The notes under the pieces were generated by a model that did not search any database, was not told the DNA's origin, and saw only the letters and a list, made by a program, of their open reading frames with translations. 30,216 nt of DNA from Bacteroidales bacterium UBA3543 (lineage in GTDB: Bacteria > Bacteroidota > Bacteroidia > Bacteroidales > UBA932), in the NCBI GenBank assembly GCA_002376715.1, contig DFOK01000022.1:1-30216 (forward strand), given 5' to 3'. A program made the position numbers and the translations under genes. Positions within the stretch are counted from its first letter, which is position 1. Each line of letters opens with the position of its first letter. Positions 21,836-30,216 of this stretch are shown in pieces.

Positions 21836-24661
21836 TTATTTGCTTGTATCTATTCCTGCTGCCTTTGCTGCAAGGTAAATTATCGATTTAAACTCTATAC
21901 CGCTATGGCGTGAAAGGCCGATTTCACAAGTACGGCTGGTGGCATAGCCGTGATCGCACCCTTCGCTCTGTCTCTTGAGGTCCCTCAATCCGTGCTGATT
22001 AAGTTCAGGAAAGAAAAATCCTCTGTCGCCTGCAAAGCCGCAGCAATTTGAGTCTACAATTACCACCTCACGTGCACATTTGCGTGCTACATTCTCCAGA
22101 TGTGATTCCACTTGCATATTCTTTGCAGAACATACTGCAAAAATCGCCACTTTTTCATCCACGGGTTTCAATTCGAGACGGTCAAGCAGATATTTGTCAA
22201 TAAATTCTGCAGGTTCGTAGAGTTTGAGTTCACCCTCCATATTGGTGCGCATCGTGTAAAGACAGGGGCTCATATCACACAGAACCGGATATTTTCCATT
22301 ACCGGAAGCTTTAAGAAGGGCGGCTTTAAGTTCATCGGAGGCCTTTTTGCCCGCTTCCACATAGCCCTTGCTGGAGAAGAGCATTCCGCAGCAGAGTTTA
22401 TCCATATTCTCCGGATAGATGATCTGGTATCCGGCAGCGGTGAGCAGAGCTTCGGTCATTCGGGTAATCTCTTTTTCCTTGCTGTAGCTCTTCGATGTGC
22501 CCATACTTCTGGTGATACAGGAGGGGAAATAGACCACTTTGAGTTCCTTTTCGGGGAAAGTGCGTTTTTTGATCTTATTTGCTCCTGTAGGCATATGCTC
22601 GTTCCACAACGGAATCAGCTTGAATGAAACTGCTCTAATTCCTCTCGCAAGGGCCCCGAAGAGCTTTTTGCCGAATAAAAGCCGCAGGGCGTGGAGCAAC
22701 TTGAGTCCGCCGCGCATAAAGGCAGTAATGCTACCCATATATCCTGCAATCTTGAGGGCTCTCTTTTCACCTTTAGGTGAATGAATTTCGTGTCGTATCT
22801 CTTTTATGAGTTTGCCGGTATCGGCTTTTACAGGGCAATTAAGGTGGCACAGAGAGTCGGTAGCACAGGTCTGTTCTCCTGCATAGCGGAAGAGTTTCTG
22901 CATCTCAGCTGCACGATGAGGCTCCTCTCCGGTTCTTTTGAGATTTTCAATCTCACGGAAGACGGCAACTCTCTGGCGTGGAGAGAGTGTGAGTCCCTCA
23001 GCAACACAGTGTCCTTCGCAGAATCCGCATTCCATACATTTATCGACAACTTCTCTCGTAGAAGGGATGGGCTTGAGGTTGCTGATATGAGCTTTGGGGT
23101 CCTCATTGATTATGACGCCGGGGTTTAGAATGCCTTTGGGGTCGAATATATCCTTGACCTCTTTCATCAATCTGTAGGCTTCACGTCCCCATTCCATCTC
23201 CAAAAATGGAGCCATATTGCGTCCGGTGCCATGTTCGGCTTTGAGCGATCCGTCATATTGTGAAACCACCATTTTGGTAATGTCCTCCATAAAGATGCGG
23301 TACTTTTCTACCTCCTTATCTTCGGAAAAATTCTGGTTGAACACAAAATGGAGGTTACCATCCATTGCATGGCCGAATATCACGGCATCGCCATAGCCGT
23401 CACGTTCGAAAATTTCTCTCAATTTCATTGTGGCTTCGGCCAGTTTGTCGATAGGGAAGCAGATATCCTCGATTATGGCAGTGGTGCCTGATTTCCTCAA
23501 TCCGGCTACTGTAGGAAAGAGCTCTTTACGGATTTTCCAAAGCATCGCCTGCTCTTTGGCATCTGTGGTAAAACTGTAGGGAAGTTCGGTAGGAATGTGG
23601 CTGATGGAAGCGGTAACCGATTCCACATTGGCCTTGAGTTCCTCTGCAGATGCGGCTCTGGTTTCGACGAGTAGTACACAGCTCTCTTCTCCTATGGTCT
23701 TGAGGTACTCCGGGATTCCCGGTGTTTGGTCAGCAGAACGCACACCGGTCCTGTCAATGAGTTCAACGGCAGATGCCTTCTGTTTCTTGAGTATCTGTGC
23801 TGCAGTGCATGCATCCTTTATTGAAGTGAAGACCACCATCGCAAGGGCTTTGTGAGGGTGTTCAACAACTGTATTGTAGGTAATGGAGGAGATAAAGGCA
23901 AGAGTACCTTCCGATCCTATTATGAGATGCTTGAGGATATCGATACCATCGCTGTAATCAGTAAAGGCGTTCAGTGAGTAACCGTTCGTGTTCTTTATCT
24001 TATATTTTTTAATGATGCGTTCTTTGAGTTCCTTATCAGCGGCTATGTCAGCTGAGATCTTTTCGAGTGATCTGAGCAGGTCTTTGTGACTCTCTTTAAA
24101 GTTTCGTACTGAAGCTTCGTCAGCGGTATCGAGTAGAGTGCCGTCAGGCAGTATTACCCGGATATCGGCCACGGTCTTGTAGGAGTTGTCTGCCACACCG
24201 CAGCACATTCCGCTGGCATTGTTGGCAGCTATGCCGCCTATCATTGCTGCATCTATGGAGGCGGGGTCAGGACCGATTTTGCGTCCGTAAGGTGCCAGGA
24301 ATCGGTTGGCGGCAGCCCCTCTGATACCGGGCTGTAGGAGTATTTTGAGTCCGTGGTCGAGGATCTTGTGCTCTTTCCATCCGTGAGTAGCCAAGACGAG
24401 GATCGAATCGCTGATAGCCTGCCCGGAGAGAGAGGTGCCTGCGGCCCTGAATGTCACCGGAAGTCCCATATTGTAGGCTGTAGTTAGAATAGCGACTATT
24501 TCCTCTTCGCTATGTGCCTTGATTACCAGTTTGGGAATGAGTCTGTAGAATGAGGCATCCGTGCCGAATGCCAGCGTGCTGAGGGGATCGTGGAGCATTC
24601 TCTTCTCGGGAATGATGCTCTTGAGTTTGTCATAAAACTCTTTGTACTTGCCTGCTATCAT
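21836..24661 (-). CDS. FAD-linked oxidase/Fe-S fusion (D-lactate or glycolate dehydrogenase type)
   Basis: Large three-part oxidoreductase, 941 residues. The N-terminal FAD-binding domain of the GlcD/Dld type (about 35-250) contains FRAAGTSLSGQ (71-81) and GGIAANNASGM. A FAD-linked oxidase C-terminal domain (about 270-520) follows, with GHAMDGNLHFVFNQ and HGTGRN. The 4Fe-4S ferredoxin segment has Cys545, Cys548 and Cys552 (ECGFCEGHC), then Cys599, Cys605 and Cys609. The C-terminal GlpC-like CCG domains carry YFPSCITRSMG, LCCGMLFSSKG and SNCCGFAGDRG. It probably oxidises a 2-hydroxy acid such as D-lactate and passes electrons to quinone. The start overlaps the preceding gene's stop by four bases, so the two are translationally coupled. 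Confidence 0.92.
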   Translation of the reverse strand: MIAGKYKEFYDKLKSIIPEKRMLHDPLSTLAFGTDASFYRLIPKLVIKAHSEEEIVAILTTAYNMGLPVTFRAAGTSLSGQAISDSILVLATHGWKEHKILDHGLKILLQPGIRGAAANRFLAPYGRKIGPDPASIDAAMIGGIAANNASGMCCGVADNSYKTVADIRVILPDGTLLDTADEASVRNFKESHKDLLRSLEKISADIAADKELKERIIKKYKIKNTNGYSLNAFTDYSDGIDILKHLIIGSEGTLAFISSITYNTVVEHPHKALAMVVFTSIKDACTAAQILKKQKASAVELIDRTGVRSADQTPGIPEYLKTIGEESCVLLVETRAASAEELKANVESVTASISHIPTELPYSFTTDAKEQAMLWKIRKELFPTVAGLRKSGTTAIIEDICFPIDKLAEATMKLREIFERDGYGDAVIFGHAMDGNLHFVFNQNFSEDKEVEKYRIFMEDITKMVVSQYDGSLKAEHGTGRNMAPFLEMEWGREAYRLMKEVKDIFDPKGILNPGVIINEDPKAHISNLKPIPSTREVVDKCMECGFCEGHCVAEGLTLSPRQRVAVFREIENLKRTGEEPHRAAEMQKLFRYAGEQTCATDSLCHLNCPVKADTGKLIKEIRHEIHSPKGEKRALKIAGYMGSITAFMRGGLKLLHALRLLFGKKLFGALARGIRAVSFKLIPLWNEHMPTGANKIKKRTFPEKELKVVYFPSCITRSMGTSKSYSKEKEITRMTEALLTAAGYQIIYPENMDKLCCGMLFSSKGYVEAGKKASDELKAALLKASGNGKYPVLCDMSPCLYTMRTNMEGELKLYEPAEFIDKYLLDRLELKPVDEKVAIFAVCSAKNMQVESHLENVARKCAREVVIVDSNCCGFAGDRGFFFPELNQHGLRDLKRQSEGCDHGYATSRTCEIGLSRHSGIEFKSIIYLAAKAAGIDTSK

Positions 24662-26151
24662 AATGTGTCTAATAATTCGAAAAGATGTTCCGTGCCCAGT
24701 TCTCTGCCTATGACTCGTTTTTTTCTGTCAAGCAGGTAAATCTGCGGTACCGTGCGAACATCATAAAGTGTATCTAGGCCGGATTCTCCGGTTTTATCCC
24801 ACAAATATACCCATTTTTTCGGGTTTTTCTTCTGAAAATCACGCCAGGCTTCCTCATTTTCACCGACATAAATAGATTTTACTTTCACTCCCTTTTTTCT
24901 GAGATATTCTTCTTTTTCCGCCAGGGCAAGCGCTTCTTTGCGGCACTCTTCACAGGAAATGGTATAAAACCAAAGAATGGTGTATCGTGAGCAACCCTGT
25001 AGTAATCTGCGCTCTCGTCCATTAATGTCAGTGAGGAAAAGGTCGGATGCCTTTTCTCCTGGGAGATTGGTGGAGGAGAGTCTTATATCGTAGGAGATAT
25101 AGTCCAGATATTCTTTGGACCAATAATTCTCTTTTCCGAGTATGTAAGTGCGTCCGACGTCCAGAGCTCCTTGCTGGAATGGTGCTCCGAGGGTGTTTTT
25201 CAGGAAAGAATAGAGTTCGTGAAATGTTTCACGGTAAAGTATTGAATCCGGGGTCGTCCTTCGGTAAAAAGTCTCCGCAACCTGGTCAATCACCTCTTTG
25301 TCAACCGGCTCCATCGAAGCAAATATATTGGCGAAGAGTTTTCTGAACTCGTTACTTTCATTTAGTTTGACCTCCAGAAGATGGCATAGCGCTTCACAGT
25401 TGAGCTTGCGGCCGGCGATGACGTTGAATCTGTCTATCAGAAACATCAAGGGAGTTGACAGTACGCCATATTTCATGTGATACGAACTGGCGACCTCGGG
25501 ATCCCAGAGATGAAATATGATGACATCCGGATTGGAAATGTCTCCGAAAATCCGCTTGACATACTCTTCCCACTCCAGGCGGTTGCCTTGGGTATAGATT
25601 GCGAATATGGTGATTCGCGGACCGGAATACTCTTTGGCAAATTTGGCCAGTTGAGGAGTCTCTTCCTGGCATGTAGAGCATTTGTCATCATAGAAATAGA
25701 GTATTTTCCATTGGCCGTCACCTTTGAGAATGTTTACCAGGTAGCCATCAATGCTTTCGAGGATGAGTTCCGGAGCATCGCAACCGATCATTGAGGATCT
25801 GTTGAATTCGGCAAAAGTATAGAGCAGATGCCAGCTTTCGGGATTGGCCCATTCGAGTTTTCCGTTGAGAAACCAGTTCTCCGCAATGTGGAGCGAAACC
25901 GCTTCCATTCCCATTACAGGAGAACCGTAAAAATAGTCAAATGCAGCACCGGCGACTTTAGCCTGCTCTTTTTTATCGGGGAGAGCTGTTATCAGGCGGT
26001 CAATCCGAGAGTTAATGGTGTCTGTAGGATAATAGAGGAGAGAGTCGAAGTATTCTTCGATGCCTTTGTGGAACTTGGCCGTGTTCTGGCCCGATGTGGA
26101 AAAGATTCCGATGACCAGGACGAAAACCAAAGATATTACCCTTAGTTTCAT
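24658..26151 (-). CDS. Exported protein with two thioredoxin-like domains
   Basis: Secreted or periplasmic protein of 497 residues. The signal peptide ends near residue 21 (STSGQ), without a lipobox. A helical N-terminal part (about 25-125) is like the region before thioredoxin domains in other Bacteroidetes proteins. First thioredoxin-like domain about 125-260: active-site CSTC (Cys158, Cys161) and cis-proline STP (Pro234). Linker about 260-360. Second domain about 362-497: CEEC (Cys400, Cys403) and TVP (Pro469). Both pairs are intact, so it may relay thiols between two partners. It starts 15 bp after coaD and overlaps the FAD/Fe-S gene by 4 bp. Pairing with a dehydrogenase is unusual and the substrate is unknown. 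Confidence 0.85.
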   Translation of the reverse strand: MKLRVISLVFVLVIGIFSTSGQNTAKFHKGIEEYFDSLLYYPTDTINSRIDRLITALPDKKEQAKVAGAAFDYFYGSPVMGMEAVSLHIAENWFLNGKLEWANPESWHLLYTFAEFNRSSMIGCDAPELILESIDGYLVNILKGDGQWKILYFYDDKCSTCQEETPQLAKFAKEYSGPRITIFAIYTQGNRLEWEEYVKRIFGDISNPDVIIFHLWDPEVASSYHMKYGVLSTPLMFLIDRFNVIAGRKLNCEALCHLLEVKLNESNEFRKLFANIFASMEPVDKEVIDQVAETFYRRTTPDSILYRETFHELYSFLKNTLGAPFQQGALDVGRTYILGKENYWSKEYLDYISYDIRLSSTNLPGEKASDLFLTDINGRERRLLQGCSRYTILWFYTISCEECRKEALALAEKEEYLRKKGVKVKSIYVGENEEAWRDFQKKNPKKWVYLWDKTGESGLDTLYDVRTVPQIYLLDRKKRVIGRELGTEHLFELLDTL

Positions 26152-26166
26152 ACCTGTATGGGATTA

Positions 26167-26649
26167 CTATTTATGAATGTAATCGTTGATGTCAATGCCG
26201 GGTGGCAAAAAACATTTGGCGTCACCGCCATTCATGAGTACATCTCTTACTACTGTCGAGGAGATAAATGAATATTCGTGTCCTGCTGGGATGAAGATGC
26301 TGGAGATCTCCGGGGCCATTTTGCGGTTGGCCTGGGCGATAACGCTTTCAAGTTCAAAGTCGGTGGTGGTTCTCAAGCCCCTGATGATGCATACTGCCCC
26401 TATTTTTCTGCAGTAATCCACGGTGAGGCCGGTGTATGAGTCCACTTCCACGCGTTCCATATCTCCAATGGCTTTTTTTATCAATTCGACTCTGGCTTCG
26501 GGGGAAAAGAGCCCTCCTTTGGAACTGTTGTATCCCACTGCCACCACGACTTTGTCAAAAAGTTTCAGTGCGGATTTCAAAACATCCAGGTGACCCATGG
26601 TAAAGGGATCGAAAGAGCCCGGAAAAAGTGCAAGTCTCATATTTTTCAT
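26167..26649 (-). CDS. coaD: Phosphopantetheine adenylyltransferase
   Basis: CoaD joins ATP and 4'-phosphopantetheine to make dephospho-CoA, the fourth step of CoA synthesis. The protein is 160 residues, of normal length. The nucleotidyltransferase signature ALFPGSFDPFTMGH (7-20) is present, with the substrate-binding lysine in the next strand segment (VAVGYNSSKGG). RGLRTTTDFELE lies at about 94-105, and the second motif ISSTVVRDVL near residues 129-138 completes the active site. Two ATG codons (26649 and 26640) are in frame; many homologues start near the second, giving MRLALFPGSF. It sits 53 bp after ung and 15 bp before the two-thioredoxin gene. Confidence 0.96.
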   Translation of the reverse strand: MKNMRLALFPGSFDPFTMGHLDVLKSALKLFDKVVVAVGYNSSKGGLFSPEARVELIKKAIGDMERVEVDSYTGLTVDYCRKIGAVCIIRGLRTTTDFELESVIAQANRKMAPEISSIFIPAGHEYSFISSTVVRDVLMNGGDAKCFLPPGIDINDYIHK

Positions 26650-26702
26650 ATCAGATATTACACCGCGAAGGTATATCTAAAAAACAAGAATTCAAAAAGT
26701 TA

Positions 26703-27371
26703 TTACAAACTCCAGTCAATAGGGGAGAGTCCTCGGCTGACAAGTGCCTCGTTGGTCATCGAGAAATGTTTGCACCCGAAAAATGCTCCCCTTGCAAGAG
26801 GCGAAGGGTGCGCTGCTTCAAAAACAAAGTGTTTGGAAGTGTCAATCAGTTCCTTTTTGCTCCTTGCAAAATTACCCCAAAGCAGAAAAACAATATTTTC
26901 ACGCCTTTGCGAGAGTATGCGGATAACGGCGTCGGTAAACTCCATCCATCCTATTCTGCTGTGGGAAGTGGCTTCAGACGCCCTTACGGTGAGCACTGCG
27001 TTGAGCAGGAAAACTCCCTGGCGTGCCCATCCTTCGAGCGACCCATCTTTTTGTAGGGTTATGCCCAGATCATTCTCTATCTCTTTATATATATTGAGCA
27101 GGGAAGGGGGTGGCTGGACTCCGTGCGGCACCGAAAAAGAGAGGCCGTGAGCCTGTCCCGGCCCGTGATAGGGGTCCTGGCCCAGAATAACCACCTTAAC
27201 CTTATCAATGGGTGTGAGAGCGAAAGCATTGAAAATTAGCGGTCCCGGAGGGTATATGACCCGTCCCTGACGCTTCTCGGTACGAAGAGTCTCCACCAGA
27301 GAGGCGAAATAGGGTTTCTGGAATTCCCTGCTCAGAGCCTCTTTCCAGCTGCTTTCAATCTTAACATCCAT
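26703..27371 (-). CDS. ung: Uracil-DNA glycosylase, family 1
   Basis: Removes uracil from DNA as the first step of base-excision repair. The protein is 222 residues, normal for family 1. The water-activating motif GQDPYHG gives catalytic Asp66. The uracil-binding segment is LLWGNFAR (163-170). The leucine-loop motif HPSPLARGAFFG has catalytic His188. The start at 27371 lies 2 bp after the lon stop codon, showing tight coupling with lon. Confidence 0.97.
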   Translation of the reverse strand: MDVKIESSWKEALSREFQKPYFASLVETLRTEKRQGRVIYPPGPLIFNAFALTPIDKVKVVILGQDPYHGPGQAHGLSFSVPHGVQPPPSLLNIYKEIENDLGITLQKDGSLEGWARQGVFLLNAVLTVRASEATSHSRIGWMEFTDAVIRILSQRRENIVFLLWGNFARSKKELIDTSKHFVFEAAHPSPLARGAFFGCKHFSMTNEALVSRGLSPIDWSL

Positions 27372-27373
27372 AA

Positions 27374-29788
27374 TTATTGTTCTGAAAAGACGTAGTTTAT
27401 GACTTCGTCAATATTCTTCACATACTTAAATTCGAGACCCTCAATGTATATCTCTTTAATCTCCTTGATATCCCTCTCATTTTCATAAGAGAGTACGATG
27501 GTTTTGACTCCGGCCCTTTTGGCAGCAAGGATCTTCTCCTTGATGCCGCCAACGGGGAGCACCCTTCCTCTAAGAGTGATCTCGCCGGTCATTGCTATAC
27601 CGCTACGGATGCTCTTGCTACGCAGTGCGGAAGCAATTGCAGTCACCATAGTGATACCTGCCGAGGGACCATCTTTGGGGATTGCTCCTTCAGGTACGTG
27701 AATGTGGAAATCCTTTTTATAGAAACTCTTTCCATCGACTCCGGAGAGCTCCGGATGAGCCTTCAGATACTGGAGCGCTATCGTTGCCGACTCTTTCATT
27801 ACATCTCCGAGATTACCGGTGGTTGAAAGTACTCCCTTACCCTCGCTCAGGCTACATTCCACAAAGAGGATATCTCCGCCCATCTCCGTCCAGGCCAGAC
27901 CTGTAACCACTCCCGGAGCCTCGTTGCCCTCCTGTATATTGGGCTGGTTGGTGGGCAGTCCGAGATAATCTTTGATATCGTCACTATCGAGTACCGGTTT
28001 CAGTTCCTCTTCGAGGGCTATTTTTTTGGCTGTGATACGTGCGATCTTGGCTATCTGTTTGTCCAGACCTCTTACCCCCGATTCACGCGTGTACCAATCT
28101 ATGATGGTGTCTATCGCCTCTTTGGAGAGCTGCATATCCTCCTTCTTGAGACCATGGGCCTCAATCTGCTTGGGGATGAGATACCCTTCCGCAATGGCGA
28201 CCTTCTCCTGCGCCAGATAACCGGAGACATTGATGAGTTCCATCCTGTCGCGAAGTGCGGGATGTATGGTAGTTACGTTATTCGCAGTGGTTATGAAGAG
28301 TACTCTGGAAAGATCGTAGTCAATATCGAGGTAGTTGTCGTGAAATGCCGTGTTCTGTTCGGGGTCGAGCACTTCGAGCAGCGCCGATGCAGGATCGCCT
28401 CTGAAATTGTCGCCCACTTTGTCTATTTCATCCAGTACAATTACCGGATTGCAGCTGCCGGCCCTTTTGATGGTCTGAATGATACGTCCCGGCATTGCGC
28501 CGATATAGGTTCTTCTGTGACCTCTGATCTCGGACTCGTCATGGAGTCCTCCAAGCGAGATCCTTCCATACTTCCTGTCGAGGGCTCGTGCCACAGATTT
28601 ACCGAGGGAGGTTTTTCCTACACCCGGAGGCCCGTGGAGACAGATGATGGGGGATTTCATATCACCCTTCAGCTTGAGTACGGCGAGGTATTCAATAATT
28701 CTCTCCTTGACCTTTTCAAGACCATAATGATCCTCGTCGAGGATTTTCTGCGCATTTTTCATGTCCAGATTGTCCTCCGTGCCTTCATCCCATGGAAGGT
28801 CTGTCAGAAATTCCACATAAGTATACTGTATATTGAAGTCAGGTGAGCTCGGATTAGTATTTTCGAGCTTTTTAATCTCTTTTTCAAAGGCATCTGCAGC
28901 ATACTGTGGCCATTTTTTCTTTGCCGCCTTTTCCCTCAACTGGGAAAAGTCCTGCTGATCCGAGCCGATACCCAGCTCTTCCTGAATGGTTTTGAGCTGA
29001 TTGCTCAGATAATATTCCCTCTGCTGCTGGTCAATCTCGCTTTTCACCTTCCTCTGGATATCGTCCTTGATTTTTAGAATCTCAATCTGGCGGTTGAGCA
29101 GTTCCAGCAATTTCAGAGCTCTCTCTTTAAGTGAAGCCAGGCGGAGCAGGTCCACCTTATCCACAATGTTGTCAATCTCTATGCTCGAGGCAATGAAATT
29201 GATCAGGAACTCGTATCCTTCCAGATTCTTGATGGCAAATCCTGCCTCCGAAGGGAGGTTGGGGGAGAGTCTTATGATATGGAGAGCGCAATCCTTGATG
29301 CTGTCGGTTATGGCATCCATATCTTGGTCGTTCTTGTCGGGAACTATATCTTCAAGATAGGTCACCTGCGCCATCAGATATGGAGCGGTGATATTGATCT
29401 GGTCAACCTTAAATCTGCGGAGGCCCTGTACAATGGCGGTAATGGTCTTGTCGGGCATCTCGATGATTTTAATGATTTTGCCCAGGGTCCCAACCTCGAA
29501 CAGATCTGCCGGCTGGGGGTCTTCTACTTTTGCATCAATCTGAGTTACTACACCGATCAAGCGGTTGGATTTGTAAGATTCGTTAATCAGACGGATGGAT
29601 TTCTCTCTGCCTATGGTTACCGGTATGACAGTCTCAGGGAATAGAATGGCATTCCTAAGTGTCAATATTGGCAAAACAGGAGGCATTTCACTCTCTTTGA
29701 GGCTTTGTATGTTATCTATGTTCATTACAGGTATAATGTTCACATCCGGTGAGTTTGCTGAGAAAATGTTGTCAAATATATCTTTCAT
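27374..29788 (-). CDS. lon: ATP-dependent protease Lon
   Basis: Cytosolic AAA+ serine protease that degrades misfolded and regulatory proteins, 804 residues, usual for Lon. An N-terminal substrate-binding domain (about 35-240, starting at PPVLPILTLRNAILFPETVI) is followed by a coiled-coil/helical region (about 240-345). The AAA+ module has a Walker A motif GPPGVGKTS with Lys392 and a Walker B motif VIVLDEIDKV. The C-terminal protease domain has the Ser-Lys dyad at Ser709 (PKDGPSAGI) and Lys750 (GGIKEK). It is the first gene of the six-gene minus-strand run. I did not find a clear -7 box upstream, nor a CIRCE element. Confidence 0.98.
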   Translation of the reverse strand: MKDIFDNIFSANSPDVNIIPVMNIDNIQSLKESEMPPVLPILTLRNAILFPETVIPVTIGREKSIRLINESYKSNRLIGVVTQIDAKVEDPQPADLFEVGTLGKIIKIIEMPDKTITAIVQGLRRFKVDQINITAPYLMAQVTYLEDIVPDKNDQDMDAITDSIKDCALHIIRLSPNLPSEAGFAIKNLEGYEFLINFIASSIEIDNIVDKVDLLRLASLKERALKLLELLNRQIEILKIKDDIQRKVKSEIDQQQREYYLSNQLKTIQEELGIGSDQQDFSQLREKAAKKKWPQYAADAFEKEIKKLENTNPSSPDFNIQYTYVEFLTDLPWDEGTEDNLDMKNAQKILDEDHYGLEKVKERIIEYLAVLKLKGDMKSPIICLHGPPGVGKTSLGKSVARALDRKYGRISLGGLHDESEIRGHRRTYIGAMPGRIIQTIKRAGSCNPVIVLDEIDKVGDNFRGDPASALLEVLDPEQNTAFHDNYLDIDYDLSRVLFITTANNVTTIHPALRDRMELINVSGYLAQEKVAIAEGYLIPKQIEAHGLKKEDMQLSKEAIDTIIDWYTRESGVRGLDKQIAKIARITAKKIALEEELKPVLDSDDIKDYLGLPTNQPNIQEGNEAPGVVTGLAWTEMGGDILFVECSLSEGKGVLSTTGNLGDVMKESATIALQYLKAHPELSGVDGKSFYKKDFHIHVPEGAIPKDGPSAGITMVTAIASALRSKSIRSGIAMTGEITLRGRVLPVGGIKEKILAAKRAGVKTIVLSYENERDIKEIKEIYIEGLEFKYVKNIDEVINYVFSEQ

Positions 29789-29904
29789 GTGTCAAAATGT
29801 CAGTATTAAAGCTAAATTAAACCGTTTTCGCACCATTTCGGGTGGTACCCTTATATTGGTCAATCATTATGCCAAACTTAAAAATTGAAAAAATCACATT
29901 ACTT

Positions 29905-29935
29905 TTTGAATATTAAAAAATTAACTTTATTTTTG
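29905..29935 (+). promoter_or_regulatory. Promoter of the HU-family gene
   Basis: TTTG (29905-29908) and TATTTTTG (29928-29935) are separated by 19 bp. This is an exact match to the Bacteroidetes sigma-ABfr consensus TTTG-N19-TAnnTTTG. The ATG follows 43 bp after the -7 box. The long A/T-rich leader without a Shine-Dalgarno site is normal for highly expressed genes in this phylum. Confidence 0.85.
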
Positions 29936-29978
29936 CAACCCCAATTAAGAAATATGAACCATTAAATATTAAATTATT

Positions 29979-30216
29979 ATGACAAAAGCAGACATTGTAA
30001 ATGAAGTTGCAAAGGCTACCGGTTTGGAAAAAATCGCAGTACAGAAAGTGATAGAGTGCTTCATGGATAGCGTTAAAAATTCACTTGAAAAAGGCGACAA
30101 TGTTTATCTTCGCGGTTTTGGCAGTTTCATCGTAAAGGAACGTGCAGAAAAAACAGCCCGCAATATTTCAAAAAACACCACTATCGTTATTCCGGCTCAC
30201 AAAATTCCTGCATTCA
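29979..30216 (+). CDS. HU/IHF-family DNA-binding protein (5' part)
   Basis: Histone-like nucleoid protein, cut by the window end after 79 codons of an expected 90 or so. It starts MTKADIVNEVAKATGLEKI, the canonical HU opening (two-helix dimer body). The beta-strand FGSFIVKERAEKTARNISKN leads into the DNA-binding arm, where IVIPAHKIPAF replaces the usual IxIPAxKxPxF motif with little change. It binds DNA non-specifically as a dimer and bends it. It has its own strong promoter and is divergent from lon. Confidence 0.95.
   Translation, partial: MTKADIVNEVAKATGLEKIAVQKVIECFMDSVKNSLEKGDNVYLRGFGSFIVKERAEKTARNISKNTTIVIPAHKIPAF

Noticed and set aside
22112..22627. 171-codon open frame antisense to the FAD/Fe-S gene
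   Set aside because: A shadow of the conserved coding strand, with Cys/His/Phe-rich composition typical of antisense reading and no known fold.
26590..27150. 186-codon open frame across coaD and ung on the plus strand
   Set aside because: It overlaps two well-supported genes and shows no family features.
28154..28846. 230-codon open frame antisense to lon
   Set aside because: It lies wholly inside the strongly supported lon gene on the opposite strand and has no recognisable domain; codon bias of lon explains the open frame.
29789..29904. Heat-shock (CIRCE-like) operator before lon
   Set aside because: No TTAGCACTC-N9-GAGTGCTAA type dyad is present; only a weak four-base stem (CACC/GGTG) was found near 29830.

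Overview
The window looks like a chromosomal segment of a Bacteroidetes (Bacteroidales-type) bacterium, probably a host-associated one. Evidence: a SusC/SusD pair driven by an ECF sigma/FecR pair, promoters of the TTTG-N19-TAnnTTTG type, phylum-restricted families (DUF3276, DUF5606, long-form NusB), the nusB-yajC-YbbR-coaE gene order, and little use of Shine-Dalgarno sites. Genus cannot be fixed from the sequence alone.

Layout. (1) 1-97: 3' part of an initiator tRNA-Met and its terminator. (2) 122-10196: an outer-membrane uptake locus. On the minus strand, in transcription order: ECF sigma factor, FecR-like anti-sigma with DUF4974, SusC with an STN signalling domain, SusD, and a 649-residue lipoprotein joining a ThuA-like N-terminal half to a DsbD-alpha-like C-terminal domain. 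A TlpA-like thioredoxin lipoprotein faces it convergently on the plus strand. (3) 10277-11886: AI-2E-family permease and a DUF3276 protein, minus strand. (4) 11943-17420: plus-strand housekeeping operon nusB-yajC-YbbR-coaE-TerB/DnaJ-DUF5606-rimO. (5) 17408-20212: a small accessory region holding a truncated Rpn-type gene, a 51-residue peptide gene, a fimbrillin-like lipoprotein with a FISUMP-like C-terminus, a diverged second copy of the rimO 3' end, and three degenerate arrays with 7-bp periodicity. (6) 20198-29788: a tightly packed minus-strand run lon-ung-coaD-two-thioredoxin protein-FAD/Fe-S oxidoreductase-UbiD family. (7) 29905-30216: promoter and 5' part of an HU-family gene, cut by the window end.

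How the genes fit. The STN domain of SusC, the FecR protein and the ECF sigma factor form a likely trans-envelope signalling chain that controls the transporter. The DsbD-alpha-like lipoprotein and the TlpA-like lipoprotein suggest a thiol redox function attached to it. The plus-strand operon covers transcription antitermination, protein export, c-di-AMP-associated or envelope regulation, CoA synthesis, chaperone work and ribosome modification. The minus-strand run combines proteolysis, DNA repair, CoA synthesis and respiratory-type redox. coaD and coaE, the last two steps of CoA synthesis, lie in the two different operons.

Most unusual observations: the accessory region is bracketed by the intact rimO 3' end and a diverged, in-frame rimO 3' remnant (55 of 69 bases identical by hand count), and heptanucleotide-periodic arrays overlap or follow the 3' ends of rimO, the remnant and the ubiD-like gene. 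Also notable are a 30-bp near-perfect palindrome between fecR and susC and the ThuA/DsbD-alpha fusion.
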